DNA of 47,945 nt from JBELHO01 sp042091375 (GCA_042091375.1 JBELHO010000025.1:1-47945), one strand, 5' to 3'. Positions 10,113-19,276 are shown, counted from the stretch's first letter. Numbers and translations are program-made. The notes: generated by a model from the sequence alone, not told the origin.

Positions 10113-11429
10113 GTGGTAAAATTTTATCGACACAGCACAACAAAACCGGCAACTATTGATGACATCAGAATTCTGATAGATCGCCTCGACATCAATGGTG
10201 TTGGCGTTGGCACATATCGAAAAAAGTCAGTATTTATTGAAAATACCTTGCCGGGTGAAGTGGTAAATGCACGGGTTTTTGAGCAAAAAAATAAATATTT
10301 CAGGGCTAATTTACTATCAATAGAAACTGCTAGTGAACAACGCGTTCCGGCTAAATGTCTGCATGTTAATAGTTGCGGTGGTTGTGACTTGCAACACCTT
10401 AATTTTTCTGAGCACATGGCCGTGAAGAAAGCCAAAGTCAATGCATTGTTTTCACGCAGTGGTATCACTGCCTTATTACCTTGGCAAACGGCGATCACTA
10501 GTCAACCATGGCATTACCGTCGAAAGGCCCGCATTGGTGTGCAATACAATAAACTGGGTAACGCCACTATAGGTTTTAGACATAAGGGCACCAATCAATT
10601 AGTCAATATTAAGCAATGTGAAGTTTTAGCTAAACCCTTGGCGACAATATTTGTGCAGTTGAAACCGATCATCGCTTCATTAACTGTCAATAAGGCAATT
10701 GGTCACATTGAAGTGATTGCAACTGAGGTTGTAACATTAGCGATCAGACAGTTGTTACCTTTATCTAAAAGAGATAAAGCCTTGTGGTTAGCTGCAGCTG
10801 AACAGTATCAATGGCAAATTTTTATCGATGACGGCAACGACATATTGCCCTTAAATCAAGTGAAATCCTTGTCCTACGAAATTGACCATAGTATCCAGTT
10901 GGGTTTTGATGTCGATAATTTTATACAAGTCAATCACCAAGTAAATAAGTCAATGGTTGCGCAAGCAGTCAGTTGGCTGAACATAGAAAAAAACCATAAT
11001 GTACTTGATTTATTTTGTGGTTTAGGCAATTTTAGTTTACCAATGGCGAGAGTAGCAAAAACAGTGGTTGGTGTTGAGGGTATCGATAAAATGGTGATAA
11101 AGGCCACCGACAATGCACGTCGCAATGACATCGACAATTGTCATTTTTATCAAGCCGATTTAAATAGTGACTGGCAAACTCAACCATGGGCGCAACAATC
11201 CTTTGATAAAGTGCTGCTTGATCCAGCTCGCGCCGGTGCATATCAGGCAATCGCACAAGTCATTGCATTGAACATCAAGCAGGTGTTGTATGTCAGTTGT
11301 GATCCGACGAGTTTGGCAAAAGACAGTGCATTATTATTACAAAATGGCTATCAAGTGAATAAAATAGGCTTAATAGATATGTTTGCACAAACCAAGCACA
11401 TTGAGACCATGGTATTGTTTTCTCGTTAG
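10113..11429 (+). CDS. rlmD: 23S rRNA (uracil-1939-C5)-methyltransferase RlmD
   Basis: RlmD methylates U1939 of 23S rRNA with SAM. An N-terminal TRAM domain (about residues 17-70) is followed by a [4Fe-4S] cluster site, Cys82, Cys88 and Cys91 in KCLHVNSCGGCD, plus a fourth Cys in IKQCEVL. The SAM motif is VLDLFCGLGNFSLPMA and the catalytic Cys is in YVSCDPTSLAKD near the C-terminus. Length is 438 residues. The start codon is GTG, with AGGTAA about 10 bp upstream. It is divergent from barA across 62 bp. Confidence 0.96.
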   Translation: MVKFYRHSTTKPATIDDIRILIDRLDINGVGVGTYRKKSVFIENTLPGEVVNARVFEQKNKYFRANLLSIETASEQRVPAKCLHVNSCGGCDLQHLNFSEHMAVKKAKVNALFSRSGITALLPWQTAITSQPWHYRRKARIGVQYNKLGNATIGFRHKGTNQLVNIKQCEVLAKPLATIFVQLKPIIASLTVNKAIGHIEVIATEVVTLAIRQLLPLSKRDKALWLAAAEQYQWQIFIDDGNDILPLNQVKSLSYEIDHSIQLGFDVDNFIQVNHQVNKSMVAQAVSWLNIEKNHNVLDLFCGLGNFSLPMARVAKTVVGVEGIDKMVIKATDNARRNDIDNCHFYQADLNSDWQTQPWAQQSFDKVLLDPARAGAYQAIAQVIALNIKQVLYVSCDPTSLAKDSALLLQNGYQVNKIGLIDMFAQTKHIETMVLFSR

Positions 11430-11474
11430 GTTCGTTGTTGACCAAGACATCAGCACAGTAAAATAGGATTTTTA

Positions 11475-13670
11475 ATGGTATCTGTTCGAAAATCACATCA
11501 AATGTCGCAAACAAGTTTTGAGCAATGGTTGAAGTCTTTAGATATCAATCAGACTAAGACTCAAGCGATTGAAAATTTGTGGCAAGAAATCAAACCATAC
11601 TTCAAAAATCAGCCTCAGAGCCAAACCAAATCGTTAGAGATGGTTGAAATTTTAGCCAGTTTAAACTTAGATAAAGATTCATTGTCTGCGGCATTTTTAA
11701 TTCCTTTGATCGCATCTGGCAGTTTGTCGTTAACCTACGTTAAAGAGCATTATGGCAAAGCAATATATTTGCTCTGCAAGGGTGTTGAGCAAATGGACGC
11801 CATTAAAACGCTACAGCAAAACCAGTCGAATAATATTTCTGTTAATCAAGTTGATAATATTAGACGCATGCTATTGGCTATGGTTGAAGATGTGCGTGCG
11901 GTGGTGATCAAACTAGCTGAGCGCCTTTGTTATTTGCGGCTGGTGAAAGAGGGTGACGAGGAGAGTAAAGTATTAGCGGCGAAAGAAACGGCCAATATTT
12001 ATGCACCACTGGCTAATCGCTTAGGTATTGGCCAACTCAAATGGGAGCTTGAGGACGTTGCATTTCGCTATTTGCATCCAGACATCTATAAACACATTGC
12101 TCAACAGTTAGATGAAACTCGTCTAGCGCGTGAACAATACATGCGAGACTTTGTCGCTGAATTAACTAGCAAGCTTAAATCATTGAGTATTAGCGGCACG
12201 GTATACGGAAGACCAAAGCATATTTATAGTATTTGGAAAAAAATGCAGCAAAAGTCTTTAGACTTTGAACAGTTATTTGACGTTCGCGCAGTGAGGGTCG
12301 TCGTCGACGAGTTACAGGATTGCTACAGTGCCTTAGGCATAGTTCACACTCATTGGCAACATCTGAGCCATGAGTTTGATGACTACGTCGCCACTCCAAA
12401 AGCCAATGGGTATCAGTCTATTCACACCGTAGTACTAGGGCCGGCTGGCAAGTCTATAGAAGTGCAAATTAGAACCCAAAAAATGGATGATGACGCTGAA
12501 TTAGGGGTCGCAGCGCACTGGCGTTACAAAGAAGGCAATGCTACCGCTAAAACCTCAGGTTTTGATGACAAAGTCAGCTGGTTGCGAAAAATTCTGCAAT
12601 GGCAGGAAGACGTCAGTGAAACTGGTGAGTTAATTGATGAATTGCGCAGTCAGGTGTTTGAAGATCGCATTTATGTTTTTACTCCTAATGGCGATGTGGT
12701 TGACTTGCCTTTTGGCGCGACACCACTCGATTTTGCTTATTACATTCACTCCAATGTTGGCCACTGTTGTATTGGTGCAAAAGTTTTTGGGCGAATAGTC
12801 CCCTTTACGCACCGTCTTCAAACAGGTGATCAAATTGAAGTGTTAACCAGTAAAACCGCCAACCCAAGTCGAGACTGGTTAAATCCTAGCTTGCATTATG
12901 TGCACACCAGCAGAGCCAGAGCAAAAGTTCAGCATTTTTTTAAGCTACAAGACCGAGACAAACACATAGCGTTAGGCAAAGAGCAATTAGATCAAGAGCT
13001 CGAAAGATTGCGTGTAATCGATGGCGATTTAAGTACAGCGGTAACTCGTTTTAATATGAAAAACCTCGACGATTTGCACGCTGCCATTGGCTCGGGTAAT
13101 GCACGCTTAAAGCAAGTGGCTAACTTCATCCATTTGCAACAACAAAAGGGTAAACCTCCTGCAGAAATTGACCCGCAAAGCTTGCTGCGCTCACCCCAAA
13201 ATCACAAAAAGTTAAAAGCCAATGCAGATGGTATTATTGTTTCTGGGGTAGGTAATTTATTGACTCACATGGCGAAATGTTGTCATCCCGTGCCCGGTGA
13301 CCAGATTGTTGGTTTTATTACCCAAGGACGCGGTATTTCAGTTCACCGTGCTGATTGCGATCAGTTTTCGCTTCTAATTAAACAGCAGCCAGAACGCGAA
13401 GTTGAAGTACAATGGGGAGAAAATAACCAACAGGGCTATCAGGTTTCAGTGCAAATTATCGCCAGTGATAGACAAGGACTGCTGCGTGATATTTCTACTA
13501 TTATTGCCAACGACAGGATCAGTATTATCGGTATGGACAGTCAAACCGATAGCCATCAACAACTGACTACCATGACCTTAGAGGTAGAGATTGCTAATAA
13601 CCAAGTATTAGCTAAATTACTGGCTAAATTGTCGCAACTCAATGATGTGATCAACGTCAAGCGCATGTAA
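11475..13670 (+). CDS. relA: GTP pyrophosphokinase RelA ((p)ppGpp synthetase I)
   Basis: Ribosome-associated enzyme that makes (p)ppGpp in amino-acid starvation. The N-terminal hydrolase-like domain lacks the HD catalytic motif, as expected for RelA and unlike SpoT. The synthetase domain lies at about residues 235-355 (YGRPKHIYSIWKKM, FDVRAVRVVV, KANGYQSIHTVV, VQIRTQKMDDDAELGVAAHW). A TGS domain follows (IYVFTPNGDVVDLPFGATPLD), then a Cys/His-rich stretch (MAKCCHPVPGD) and a C-terminal ACT domain. Length is 731 residues. The MVSVRKSH start is family-typical. MazG follows by 28 bp. Confidence 0.96.
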   Translation: MVSVRKSHQMSQTSFEQWLKSLDINQTKTQAIENLWQEIKPYFKNQPQSQTKSLEMVEILASLNLDKDSLSAAFLIPLIASGSLSLTYVKEHYGKAIYLLCKGVEQMDAIKTLQQNQSNNISVNQVDNIRRMLLAMVEDVRAVVIKLAERLCYLRLVKEGDEESKVLAAKETANIYAPLANRLGIGQLKWELEDVAFRYLHPDIYKHIAQQLDETRLAREQYMRDFVAELTSKLKSLSISGTVYGRPKHIYSIWKKMQQKSLDFEQLFDVRAVRVVVDELQDCYSALGIVHTHWQHLSHEFDDYVATPKANGYQSIHTVVLGPAGKSIEVQIRTQKMDDDAELGVAAHWRYKEGNATAKTSGFDDKVSWLRKILQWQEDVSETGELIDELRSQVFEDRIYVFTPNGDVVDLPFGATPLDFAYYIHSNVGHCCIGAKVFGRIVPFTHRLQTGDQIEVLTSKTANPSRDWLNPSLHYVHTSRARAKVQHFFKLQDRDKHIALGKEQLDQELERLRVIDGDLSTAVTRFNMKNLDDLHAAIGSGNARLKQVANFIHLQQQKGKPPAEIDPQSLLRSPQNHKKLKANADGIIVSGVGNLLTHMAKCCHPVPGDQIVGFITQGRGISVHRADCDQFSLLIKQQPEREVEVQWGENNQQGYQVSVQIIASDRQGLLRDISTIIANDRISIIGMDSQTDSHQQLTTMTLEVEIANNQVLAKLLAKLSQLNDVINVKRM

Positions 13671-13698
13671 TGAAAATAACTACGAGACTTTAAAAATT

Positions 13699-14502
13699 AT
13701 GTTAGAACAGCCGCCATCAATCGATAAACTTCGCTGGATAATGGCCCAGCTTCGCGATCCTAATACCGGTTGTCCGTGGGATCTTAAACAAGATTTTGCA
13801 TCTATAGCTGCGCATACGCTTGAGGAGGCCTATGAAGTCGTTGATGCCATAGAGCAACAAGATTTTAGCGAATTAGAAAAAGAATTGGGCGACTTGTTAT
13901 TTCAGGTGATGTTCTACAGTCAACTGGGCAAAGAACAGCAACGCTTTGATTTTGATTCTGTGCTGGCAGCTATTTGCGAAAAACTGATCCGTCGTCATCC
14001 CCATGTATTTTCTGATCGTCAGTTATCGACGGACTCGGCTATAAAAGCCAATTGGGAAAATGAAAAAGCCAAAGAGAGGCAACTGAAAAATAGCGATAGT
14101 GCTATCAGTATACTGACGGATATTCCCAAAAATTTGCCGGCCTTGTCACAAGCAGCAAAAATTCAAAAACGCTGTTCACATCTGGGTTTTGACTGGACTC
14201 ACATTGACGACGTATTTGCCAAAGTTGAGGAAGAAGTCGCCGAGGTAAAAGCAGAATTGCACCAAGAACCACAGGCATTGGCAGAGGAGCTTGGCGACCT
14301 ACTTTTTGCGGTGGTCAATGTTTGTCGCCATGCTAAACAAGATCCAGAGAGTTTACTGCGTCGTGCCAATCAAAAATTTAGTAAACGATTTCAAGGCGTT
14401 GAACAGCAGGTACGGGATTCAGGAAAGCCGTTTGAACAGCACTCAATAGCCTCGCTTGAGCAGTTCTGGCAAGGTGTAAAATTAGCAGAGAAAAAAACAT
14501 GA
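13699..14502 (+). CDS. mazG: Nucleoside triphosphate pyrophosphohydrolase MazG
   Basis: MazG hydrolyses NTPs to NMP and pyrophosphate and is linked to house-cleaning and ppGpp control. Two tandem MazG domains are visible: the first with LEEAYEVVDAI and LEKELGDLLFQVMF at about residues 37-75, the second with EEEVAEVKAEL and LAEELGDLLFAVVN at about 175-215. Both EExxE...ExxD metal sites are intact. Length is 267 residues. The stop overlaps the next gene by 4 bp, so the crotonase is translationally coupled to it. Confidence 0.95.
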   Translation: MLEQPPSIDKLRWIMAQLRDPNTGCPWDLKQDFASIAAHTLEEAYEVVDAIEQQDFSELEKELGDLLFQVMFYSQLGKEQQRFDFDSVLAAICEKLIRRHPHVFSDRQLSTDSAIKANWENEKAKERQLKNSDSAISILTDIPKNLPALSQAAKIQKRCSHLGFDWTHIDDVFAKVEEEVAEVKAELHQEPQALAEELGDLLFAVVNVCRHAKQDPESLLRRANQKFSKRFQGVEQQVRDSGKPFEQHSIASLEQFWQGVKLAEKKT

Positions 14503-15302
14503 CTTTAGCCGTGCCACCATTAACCGATTGTGTATTGACCTTACAAAACAATATAGCCACCTTAACACTTGATCGTGACGATGTGCGCAATGCTTTAACA
14601 GGCACAGCTATTGCCGAAGATATTGTGACTACCGTGACTTGGATAAATAGCAGCCCAAGCGTTGCAGTACTGATCATTACTGGAGCGGGTTCGGCTTTTT
14701 CTTCTGGTGGTAACGTTAAAGACATGGCCGAACGCCGTGGTGACTTTGCCGGTGATGTGCAAACCCTTGCAGGTCGTTATCGCCAAGGTATACAAAAAAT
14801 ACCACTGGCATTACAACAATGTGAGGTGCCTATTATTGCTGCTGTCAATGGCGCGGCCATCGGCGCAGGTTTCGACCTTGCCAATATGTGTGATATCAGA
14901 ATTGCCAGCAACAACGCCAAATTTGGCGAAACCTTTGCCAACTTAGGGTTGATCCCGGGCGATGGTGGTGCTTGGTTTATGCAAAAAATCATCGGCTATC
15001 AAAAAGCCGCAGAGCTGACCTTTACTGGCCGAATTATCAATGCTGATGAAGCGAAACAATACGGTGTGTTACTTGATGTGGTTGCGCCTGCTGAGTTAAT
15101 GGCAAGAGTCATGCGCTTGGCAAAAGACATCGCTTCTAAGCCAACTGCAGCTATGCGCTTGACTAAGCGACTAATGAAAATGGCACAACGTACTGAATTA
15201 AAAGACTATTTAGACATATGTGCGGTATTTCAAGGGATGTGCCACAATAACCCCGAGCATTTAGAGGCAGTCAATGCACTACTGGAAAAGTTAGCAAAAT
15301 AG
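14499..15302 (+). CDS. Crotonase (enoyl-CoA hydratase/isomerase) family protein
   Basis: A 267-residue crotonase fold acting on an acyl-CoA. The oxyanion-hole segments AFSSGGNVKDM and NGAAIGAGFDLANMCDIRIAS are clear. Compared with rat enoyl-CoA hydratase, the first catalytic Glu (GCEL) is Asp (GFDL) and the second (FGQPE) is Phe (FGETF), while an Asp appears in LIPGDGG. This pattern is more like isomerases of the PaaG type than a hydratase, so I do not give a substrate. It overlaps mazG by 4 bp and ends before a bidirectional terminator. Confidence 0.85.
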   Translation: MTLAVPPLTDCVLTLQNNIATLTLDRDDVRNALTGTAIAEDIVTTVTWINSSPSVAVLIITGAGSAFSSGGNVKDMAERRGDFAGDVQTLAGRYRQGIQKIPLALQQCEVPIIAAVNGAAIGAGFDLANMCDIRIASNNAKFGETFANLGLIPGDGGAWFMQKIIGYQKAAELTFTGRIINADEAKQYGVLLDVVAPAELMARVMRLAKDIASKPTAAMRLTKRLMKMAQRTELKDYLDICAVFQGMCHNNPEHLEAVNALLEKLAK

Positions 15303-15360
15303 GATAAGTTGCTAGTAGTAGGTGGTGGTTGAACACTGACTATTCGGTGTGGAAAGTGCC

Positions 15361-15397
15361 AAAAAAAGCACCGTTACCTTAGTATTCGGTGCTTTTT
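15361..15397. terminator. Bidirectional rho-independent terminator
   Basis: AAAAAGCACCG and CGGTGCTTTTT form a long stem flanked by A and T runs, so it can stop the plus-strand crotonase transcript and the minus-strand yeeN-like transcript that converge here. Confidence 0.85.
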
Positions 15398-15415
15398 GCA
15401 TTGGCGGGTGTGCTA

Positions 15416-16144
15416 CTAGCCTTGCGGTAGCTCTGCGTTGTGATAAATATTTTGTACATCATCACAATCTTCAAGCATCATAATAAACTTCTCAAAGTTG
15501 GCAATGTCTTCTTCTTCACTAATTTCAGTATAAGTTTGCGGAACCCAGGTAATTTCTTCAACTTCTAACTCATATTCAGGCATCGATTGTGCAAATTCAG
15601 TTTTAATTTTGAAAAATTCAGTATGAGGGGCGTATACGGTAATAATACCGCCTTCCAACTCGACATCCGTTACATCGATATCTGCCATCATTAAGTTTTC
15701 TAAAACGGCCTCATCGTCGTCGCCTTTAAAAGCAAATAACGCCTGATGATCAAACATATGCGATACAGTGCCGGAAGAGCCAATTTTTGAATAGGTTTTG
15801 GTAAAACATTGCCTCACATCTTTAATGGTGCGATTACCGTTGTCAGTTAAACAATCAATAATCACCATACAGTTGCCGGGACCAAAGCCTTCATAACGTG
15901 CTTCACTATAATCTTCACCACCTGCACCAGAAGCTTTTTTTATTGCATTGTCAATAACATGAGTAGGTACTTGATCTTTTTTAGCTTTTTCAATGATGCG
16001 TCGTAACGATAAATTACTGTCGGGATCTGTACCGTTATTTTTGGCGATAACGTAAATTTCTTTACCGTATTTAGAATACACCTTGGTTTTTTGACCGGCA
16101 GTTTTAGCCATTGACAATTTACGGTTTTGGTAGGCTCTTCCCAT
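15416..16144 (-). CDS. YebC/PmpR family protein, YeeN-type
   Basis: The YebC/TACO1 family was described as DNA-binding regulators and is now also linked to relief of ribosome stalling. The N-terminus MGRAYQNRKLSMAKTAGQKTK and the segments YSKYGKEIYVIAK and VPTHVIDNAIKKASG resemble the YeeN branch rather than YebC proper (which starts MAGHSKW). The signature ARYEGFGPGNCMVIIDCLTDN is intact. Length is 242 residues, normal for the family. It is monocistronic, between the terminator at 15.4 kb and a 470-bp intergenic region. Confidence 0.88.
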   Translation of the reverse strand: MGRAYQNRKLSMAKTAGQKTKVYSKYGKEIYVIAKNNGTDPDSNLSLRRIIEKAKKDQVPTHVIDNAIKKASGAGGEDYSEARYEGFGPGNCMVIIDCLTDNGNRTIKDVRQCFTKTYSKIGSSGTVSHMFDHQALFAFKGDDDEAVLENLMMADIDVTDVELEGGIITVYAPHTEFFKIKTEFAQSMPEYELEVEEITWVPQTYTEISEEEDIANFEKFIMMLEDCDDVQNIYHNAELPQG

Positions 16145-16477
16145 AGTTAAAAACTCTCATTCATTGCGTTAAATAATCTAAAACCAGATTCTAACAGTGT
16201 CTTGCTGGGCTTTCTAGTCTTGTTCACAGCACAGTGCACTGTTCGCCTGTTACTTAAGATATATACAGTACTTAAAATACTGATATTTCGATGGGCAAGA
16301 CACCTTTGATTTAGAAAAGTAGCGGTTAGCTATTGCTACTATTTAAAAGTCATTGCCTGCCTATTTATTATTTTGAGTTTCAATTTGCAAAACTGCTCAT
16401 CATTTGTTGTCAGCATCTACTTGAAAAATGTCATTTTAACCAGACACAGCATAGATAATAAATCTTAGTTAATAAAT

Positions 16478-16490
16478 TAAGATGTTGATT
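16478..16490 (-). promoter_or_regulatory. IHF consensus site upstream of PEP-CTERM gene
   Basis: On the minus strand this reads AATCAACATCTTA, an exact match to WATCAANNNNTTR. It lies 41 bp before the -24 element of the putative sigma-54 promoter, a usual place for an IHF bend between activator and polymerase. Confidence 0.5.
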
Positions 16491-16530
16491 TTAATATTTT
16501 AAATTTGAATTCACAGCTGTTTTTCCGAAC

Positions 16531-16546
16531 TGGCTTATTTCTTGAT
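16531..16546 (+). promoter_or_regulatory. Sigma-54-like promoter (imperfect -12)
   Basis: TGGCTTATTTCTTGAT has the TGG-N8-TTG spacing of sigma-54 promoters. The -24 GG is present, but the -12 reads GA instead of GC. The putative start would leave a leader of about 65 nt before the ATG at 16619. Confidence 0.4.
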
Positions 16547-16618
16547 AATCACTAGTAACCGTAAGTAAAACCCGTTTGTCTATTACTTATCCATTTTTAT
16601 TTAAAAAAGGCAATTGCG

Positions 16619-17398
16619 ATGAAACACTCAATTTTAGTAACCGTGGCTGCAGTAGTTACCAGTCTGTGTATTTTGCTATCAACATCACCAACGCAGGCCG
16701 GTATAATCGATTTTGAAACAACGGCATCAGGAGGAACCCCAGTTGATAATGGGATAATTCAACTCACTGATCAATTTATGGCTGATGGGGTGTCTGTGCG
16801 CTTCGGTTTTGACACTAATGGCGATGGTACCATAGACAGTGAAGGGGTGTTTGAACAAGTAGGAGAGTCGGCCATTGCGGGGGATGACTCAGGTTTTTTA
16901 GCAAATTACGGGGTTGATACCGCTAATCCAAATTTTACCTCATTATTAGGTGATTTTTTTCTTCGTCAAAAAGACGCTTATCAACCTTTCGGGGTATTTC
17001 ATATTATATATAGTGCAGACAACCCGGTGACTTCCGCCTCAGGTGAAATTTGGGATATAGATGGTCATAGTCGAACTGAGCAATTTGTTATTCAAGCCTT
17101 TAATGGTCAACAGTTATTGCAGTCGTTGCAATCGCCTTTGGGAGCAACAGCCAGCCAGCCTTCATTAGATGGCAGTCCTTGGGCTTTTGGTTTTGATGGC
17201 TTAAGCGATATAACACGTATTGAAATTACCTTTACCGGCAGTAAAACAAGTGGCATTGGCTTGGCTTTTAATAACTTTTCACCAGTCGAAGACATCAGTG
17301 AAGAAACCAACAATGTACCCGAGCCATTCAGCTTGGTATGCATCGGCCTAGTCTTGTTGCTTACAGGTGCCATTAATCATCACCGCAAGGGGACTTAG
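16619..17398 (+). CDS. PEP-CTERM sorting domain protein (exported)
   Basis: A 259-residue exported protein. A signal peptide (residues 1-27, cut after TQA) precedes a domain beginning GIIDFETTASG, with Asp-rich FDTNGDGTIDSEG resembling a calcium-binding loop and a segment ASGEIWDIDG. The C-terminus is a PEP-CTERM signal: VPEPF, a hydrophobic stretch and a basic end (HHRKGT). Such proteins are sorted and probably cleaved by exosortase, in bacteria that make exopolysaccharide. A close paralogue lies at 28112-28891. AAGG about 10 bp before the ATG supports the start. The function of the core domain is unknown to me. Confidence 0.85.
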   Translation: MKHSILVTVAAVVTSLCILLSTSPTQAGIIDFETTASGGTPVDNGIIQLTDQFMADGVSVRFGFDTNGDGTIDSEGVFEQVGESAIAGDDSGFLANYGVDTANPNFTSLLGDFFLRQKDAYQPFGVFHIIYSADNPVTSASGEIWDIDGHSRTEQFVIQAFNGQQLLQSLQSPLGATASQPSLDGSPWAFGFDGLSDITRIEITFTGSKTSGIGLAFNNFSPVEDISEETNNVPEPFSLVCIGLVLLLTGAINHHRKGT

Positions 17399-17487
17399 CC
17401 AGTTAAATAACTGATCATCACAATCAATAGACTGATAGGAATATTGGCAAAATACACCCTGCTGCAACCTGTTGCAAAATAGCTGTT

Positions 17488-18498
17488 TTAGCGATTGATA
17501 ATAGTGCTTAAGCTATTAATAAAAAAATCAATTTGTGACCTATTTATATCAAGGTGGGTAACTAAACGCGTTGTTTTATTGGCTGAAATCAAAATATTAT
17601 CGGCATACAAATGTGCCGCTATCGCGTTGATATCCAGTGCGTCATCAAACTCAATAAACACCATATTAGTTGATGATTGCTTTTTTACTGTGATCCCTTT
17701 TAGCAAAGATAACTTCTCTGCTAAATACTGAGCATTTTGATGGTCAATTTTAAGTTTACAAACATTATCAGTTAACGCAATTTTTGCTGCTGCGCACAGC
17801 ACACCTGCTTGCCTCATACCACCACCTAGCACTTTTCGCCAACGCCTAGCTTGGCAAATAAGCTCAGTCGAGCCTAATAACAAAGAGCCAATAGGTGCAC
17901 CTAAGCCCTTTGATAAACAAATTGACATGCTATCAACAAATTTAGCGATCTCGGTAATGTCGACATTTAATGCAGTGGCTGCGTTGTATACTCTTGCACC
18001 ATCTAAATGCAAAGCCAGTTTATGCTGGTCAACAAAAGCCCTGAGCTGGGCTAAATAAGCTAAAGGTAGTACTTGGCCATTAATGGTATTTTCAATACTG
18101 ACTAATTTTGTGGTGGCAAAATGCGGATCTATGGGTTTGATAGCACGTCTTAGCTTTTCTATACACAAGGTACCGTCTGCTTCATTGTCAATAGGTTGAG
18201 GTTGAATTGAACCCAAAACCGCAGCGCCACCACCTTCGAATTTGTAATTGTGTGCCTGCTGGCCACACAAGTACTCATCACCGCGCTGACAATGAGACAT
18301 CAACGCCAATAAATTTGCTTGGGTACCTGAGCAACAAAAAAGTGCCGCTTCGAATTGATGGCGATCGGCTGCCCATTGCTCCAGTGCATTTACCGTAGGG
18401 TCGTCGCCATATACATCGTCGCCGACAGCTGCTTCAGCCATGGCCTGACGCATTTTAGCACAAGGTCGGGTTACTGTATCCGAACGAAAATCAATCAT
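17488..18498 (-). CDS. ltaE: Low-specificity L-threonine aldolase
   Basis: PLP enzyme splitting L-threonine and allo-threonine to glycine and acetaldehyde. The N-terminus MIDFRSDTVTRPCAKMRQAM, the GDDVYGDDPTVNALE segment and the PLP lysine in SICLSKGLGAPIGSLL are diagnostic. Length is 336 residues. The region upstream of the start is unusual: the first 30-40 bases of the gene are repeated twice more, separated by 8-bp tandem repeats (see repeats at 18482-18808). The PEP-CTERM gene converges on it from the left, 90 bp away. Confidence 0.94.
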   Translation of the reverse strand: MIDFRSDTVTRPCAKMRQAMAEAAVGDDVYGDDPTVNALEQWAADRHQFEAALFCCSGTQANLLALMSHCQRGDEYLCGQQAHNYKFEGGGAAVLGSIQPQPIDNEADGTLCIEKLRRAIKPIDPHFATTKLVSIENTINGQVLPLAYLAQLRAFVDQHKLALHLDGARVYNAATALNVDITEIAKFVDSMSICLSKGLGAPIGSLLLGSTELICQARRWRKVLGGGMRQAGVLCAAAKIALTDNVCKLKIDHQNAQYLAEKLSLLKGITVKKQSSTNMVFIEFDDALDINAIAAHLYADNILISANKTTRLVTHLDINRSQIDFFINSLSTIINR

Positions 18499-18700
18499 AT
18501 TTTAATCTTGCCTCTATGTCTTTATGCTTTTATGCCTTTATGGCTCTATGACTAAATAGTTAAACAACTATTAGTTTAGACAGGTCGGGTTACTGTATCC
18601 GAACGAAAATCAATGATATTTTAAACTTGCCTTTATGTCTCTATGTCTCTATGCCTAGAACGAAAATCAATGATATTTTAATCTTGCCTTTATGTCTCTA
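18482..18700. repeat. Three copies of the ltaE gene head
   Basis: The string GAACGAAAATCAAT(C/G)ATATTTT starts at 18482 (the real ltaE start), 18601 and 18658. Copies one and two also share the flanking GGTCGGGTTACTGTATCC. In copies two and three one base is changed so that the ATG on the minus strand becomes ATC. Each copy runs into TTGCCT(T/C)TATG-type repeats, so gene head and repeat array were duplicated together. Confidence 0.85.
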
Positions 18701-18808
18701 TGTCTCTATGCCTTTATGCCTTTATGCCTTTGTGGCTCTATGCCTTTATGCTTTTACGAATCTGTGACTCTGAGCATCTAAGGCTTTGTGGCTAAATGGT
18801 TAAGCGAC
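18510..18808. repeat. Degenerate 8-bp tandem repeats (GCCTTTAT type)
   Basis: Runs of an 8-bp unit such as GCCTTTAT, GTCTCTAT and GGCTCTAT occur at about 18510-18565, 18629-18655 and 18686-18808, the last with around fifteen increasingly diverged units. They are interrupted by the ltaE head copies. On the minus strand the unit reads like ATAAAGGC, which contains ribosome-binding-like AAAGG and may have given new leader sequence to ltaE. Confidence 0.8.
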
Positions 18809-19126
18809 TAATAAAAGCTAACAAATAGTGTTTAAAGCTATACTCAGGCATGATTAATGATAATGACAAACGATGCAATCATTTTATTGGTTTTTCGTGT
18901 TCACCTATAAATACTTTAAAACCTTGGATATCTAAGGGTAAGTTTAGTGGTTATTGCAACTTGTCATTGGTCAAATAAAACAGCTTGAGGATAAGGCAAT
19001 GATGATGATAATTGTGCGCAGTTGAACAAACTATGTAATGCAGGGGGGCTTATTATTAAAACGATATGAATTGAGTGAAATAGCGTAGCTCATAGCATAA
19101 GCAGACTATAAGCTACGCCTTAAATA
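18809..19126. other. Intergenic region without recognisable gene
   Basis: AT-rich sequence with stop codons in all frames. A stem GCGTAGCT / AGCTACGC pairs 19083-19090 with 19111-19118 over a 20-nt loop, possibly a weak end signal for the minus-strand genes to the right. Nothing else is seen. Confidence 0.4.
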
Positions 19127-19237
19127 TCACTGTGATTTTGGTTTGTCTTCGACATCCCATTGACTGATAGATAAATATTTCACTTGATGAATAAACGACA
19201 CTATCGAACGCCAAAAGTATTGTAAAGTATGGATCAT
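19127..19237 (-). CDS. Candidate 36-residue small protein
   Basis: The frame reads MIHTLQYFWRSIVSFIHQV..., then a polar tail ending DVEDKPKSQ. GGGAG lies 9 bp before the ATG, which is a good ribosome binding site. It follows the TPR gene by 39 bp on the same strand. The first 25 residues could form one amphipathic or membrane helix. The frame is short, so it could be chance; I do not recognise it. Confidence 0.4.
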   Translation of the reverse strand: MIHTLQYFWRSIVSFIHQVKYLSISQWDVEDKPKSQ

Positions 19238-19276
19238 TGCTTTGTGCTCCCAAAGTTTAATTGCTGCCTAGCCAGT

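Larger units (their letters stand above)
16145..16618. other. Intergenic region with palindrome, IHF site and sigma-54-like promoter
   Basis: No gene is visible. The yeeN-like end has a perfect 12-bp palindrome, ACAGTGCACTGT, at 16231-16242 that could be an operator. The right part carries the IHF match and the TGG/TTG element listed separately, which serve the PEP-CTERM gene at 16619. Confidence 0.5.
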
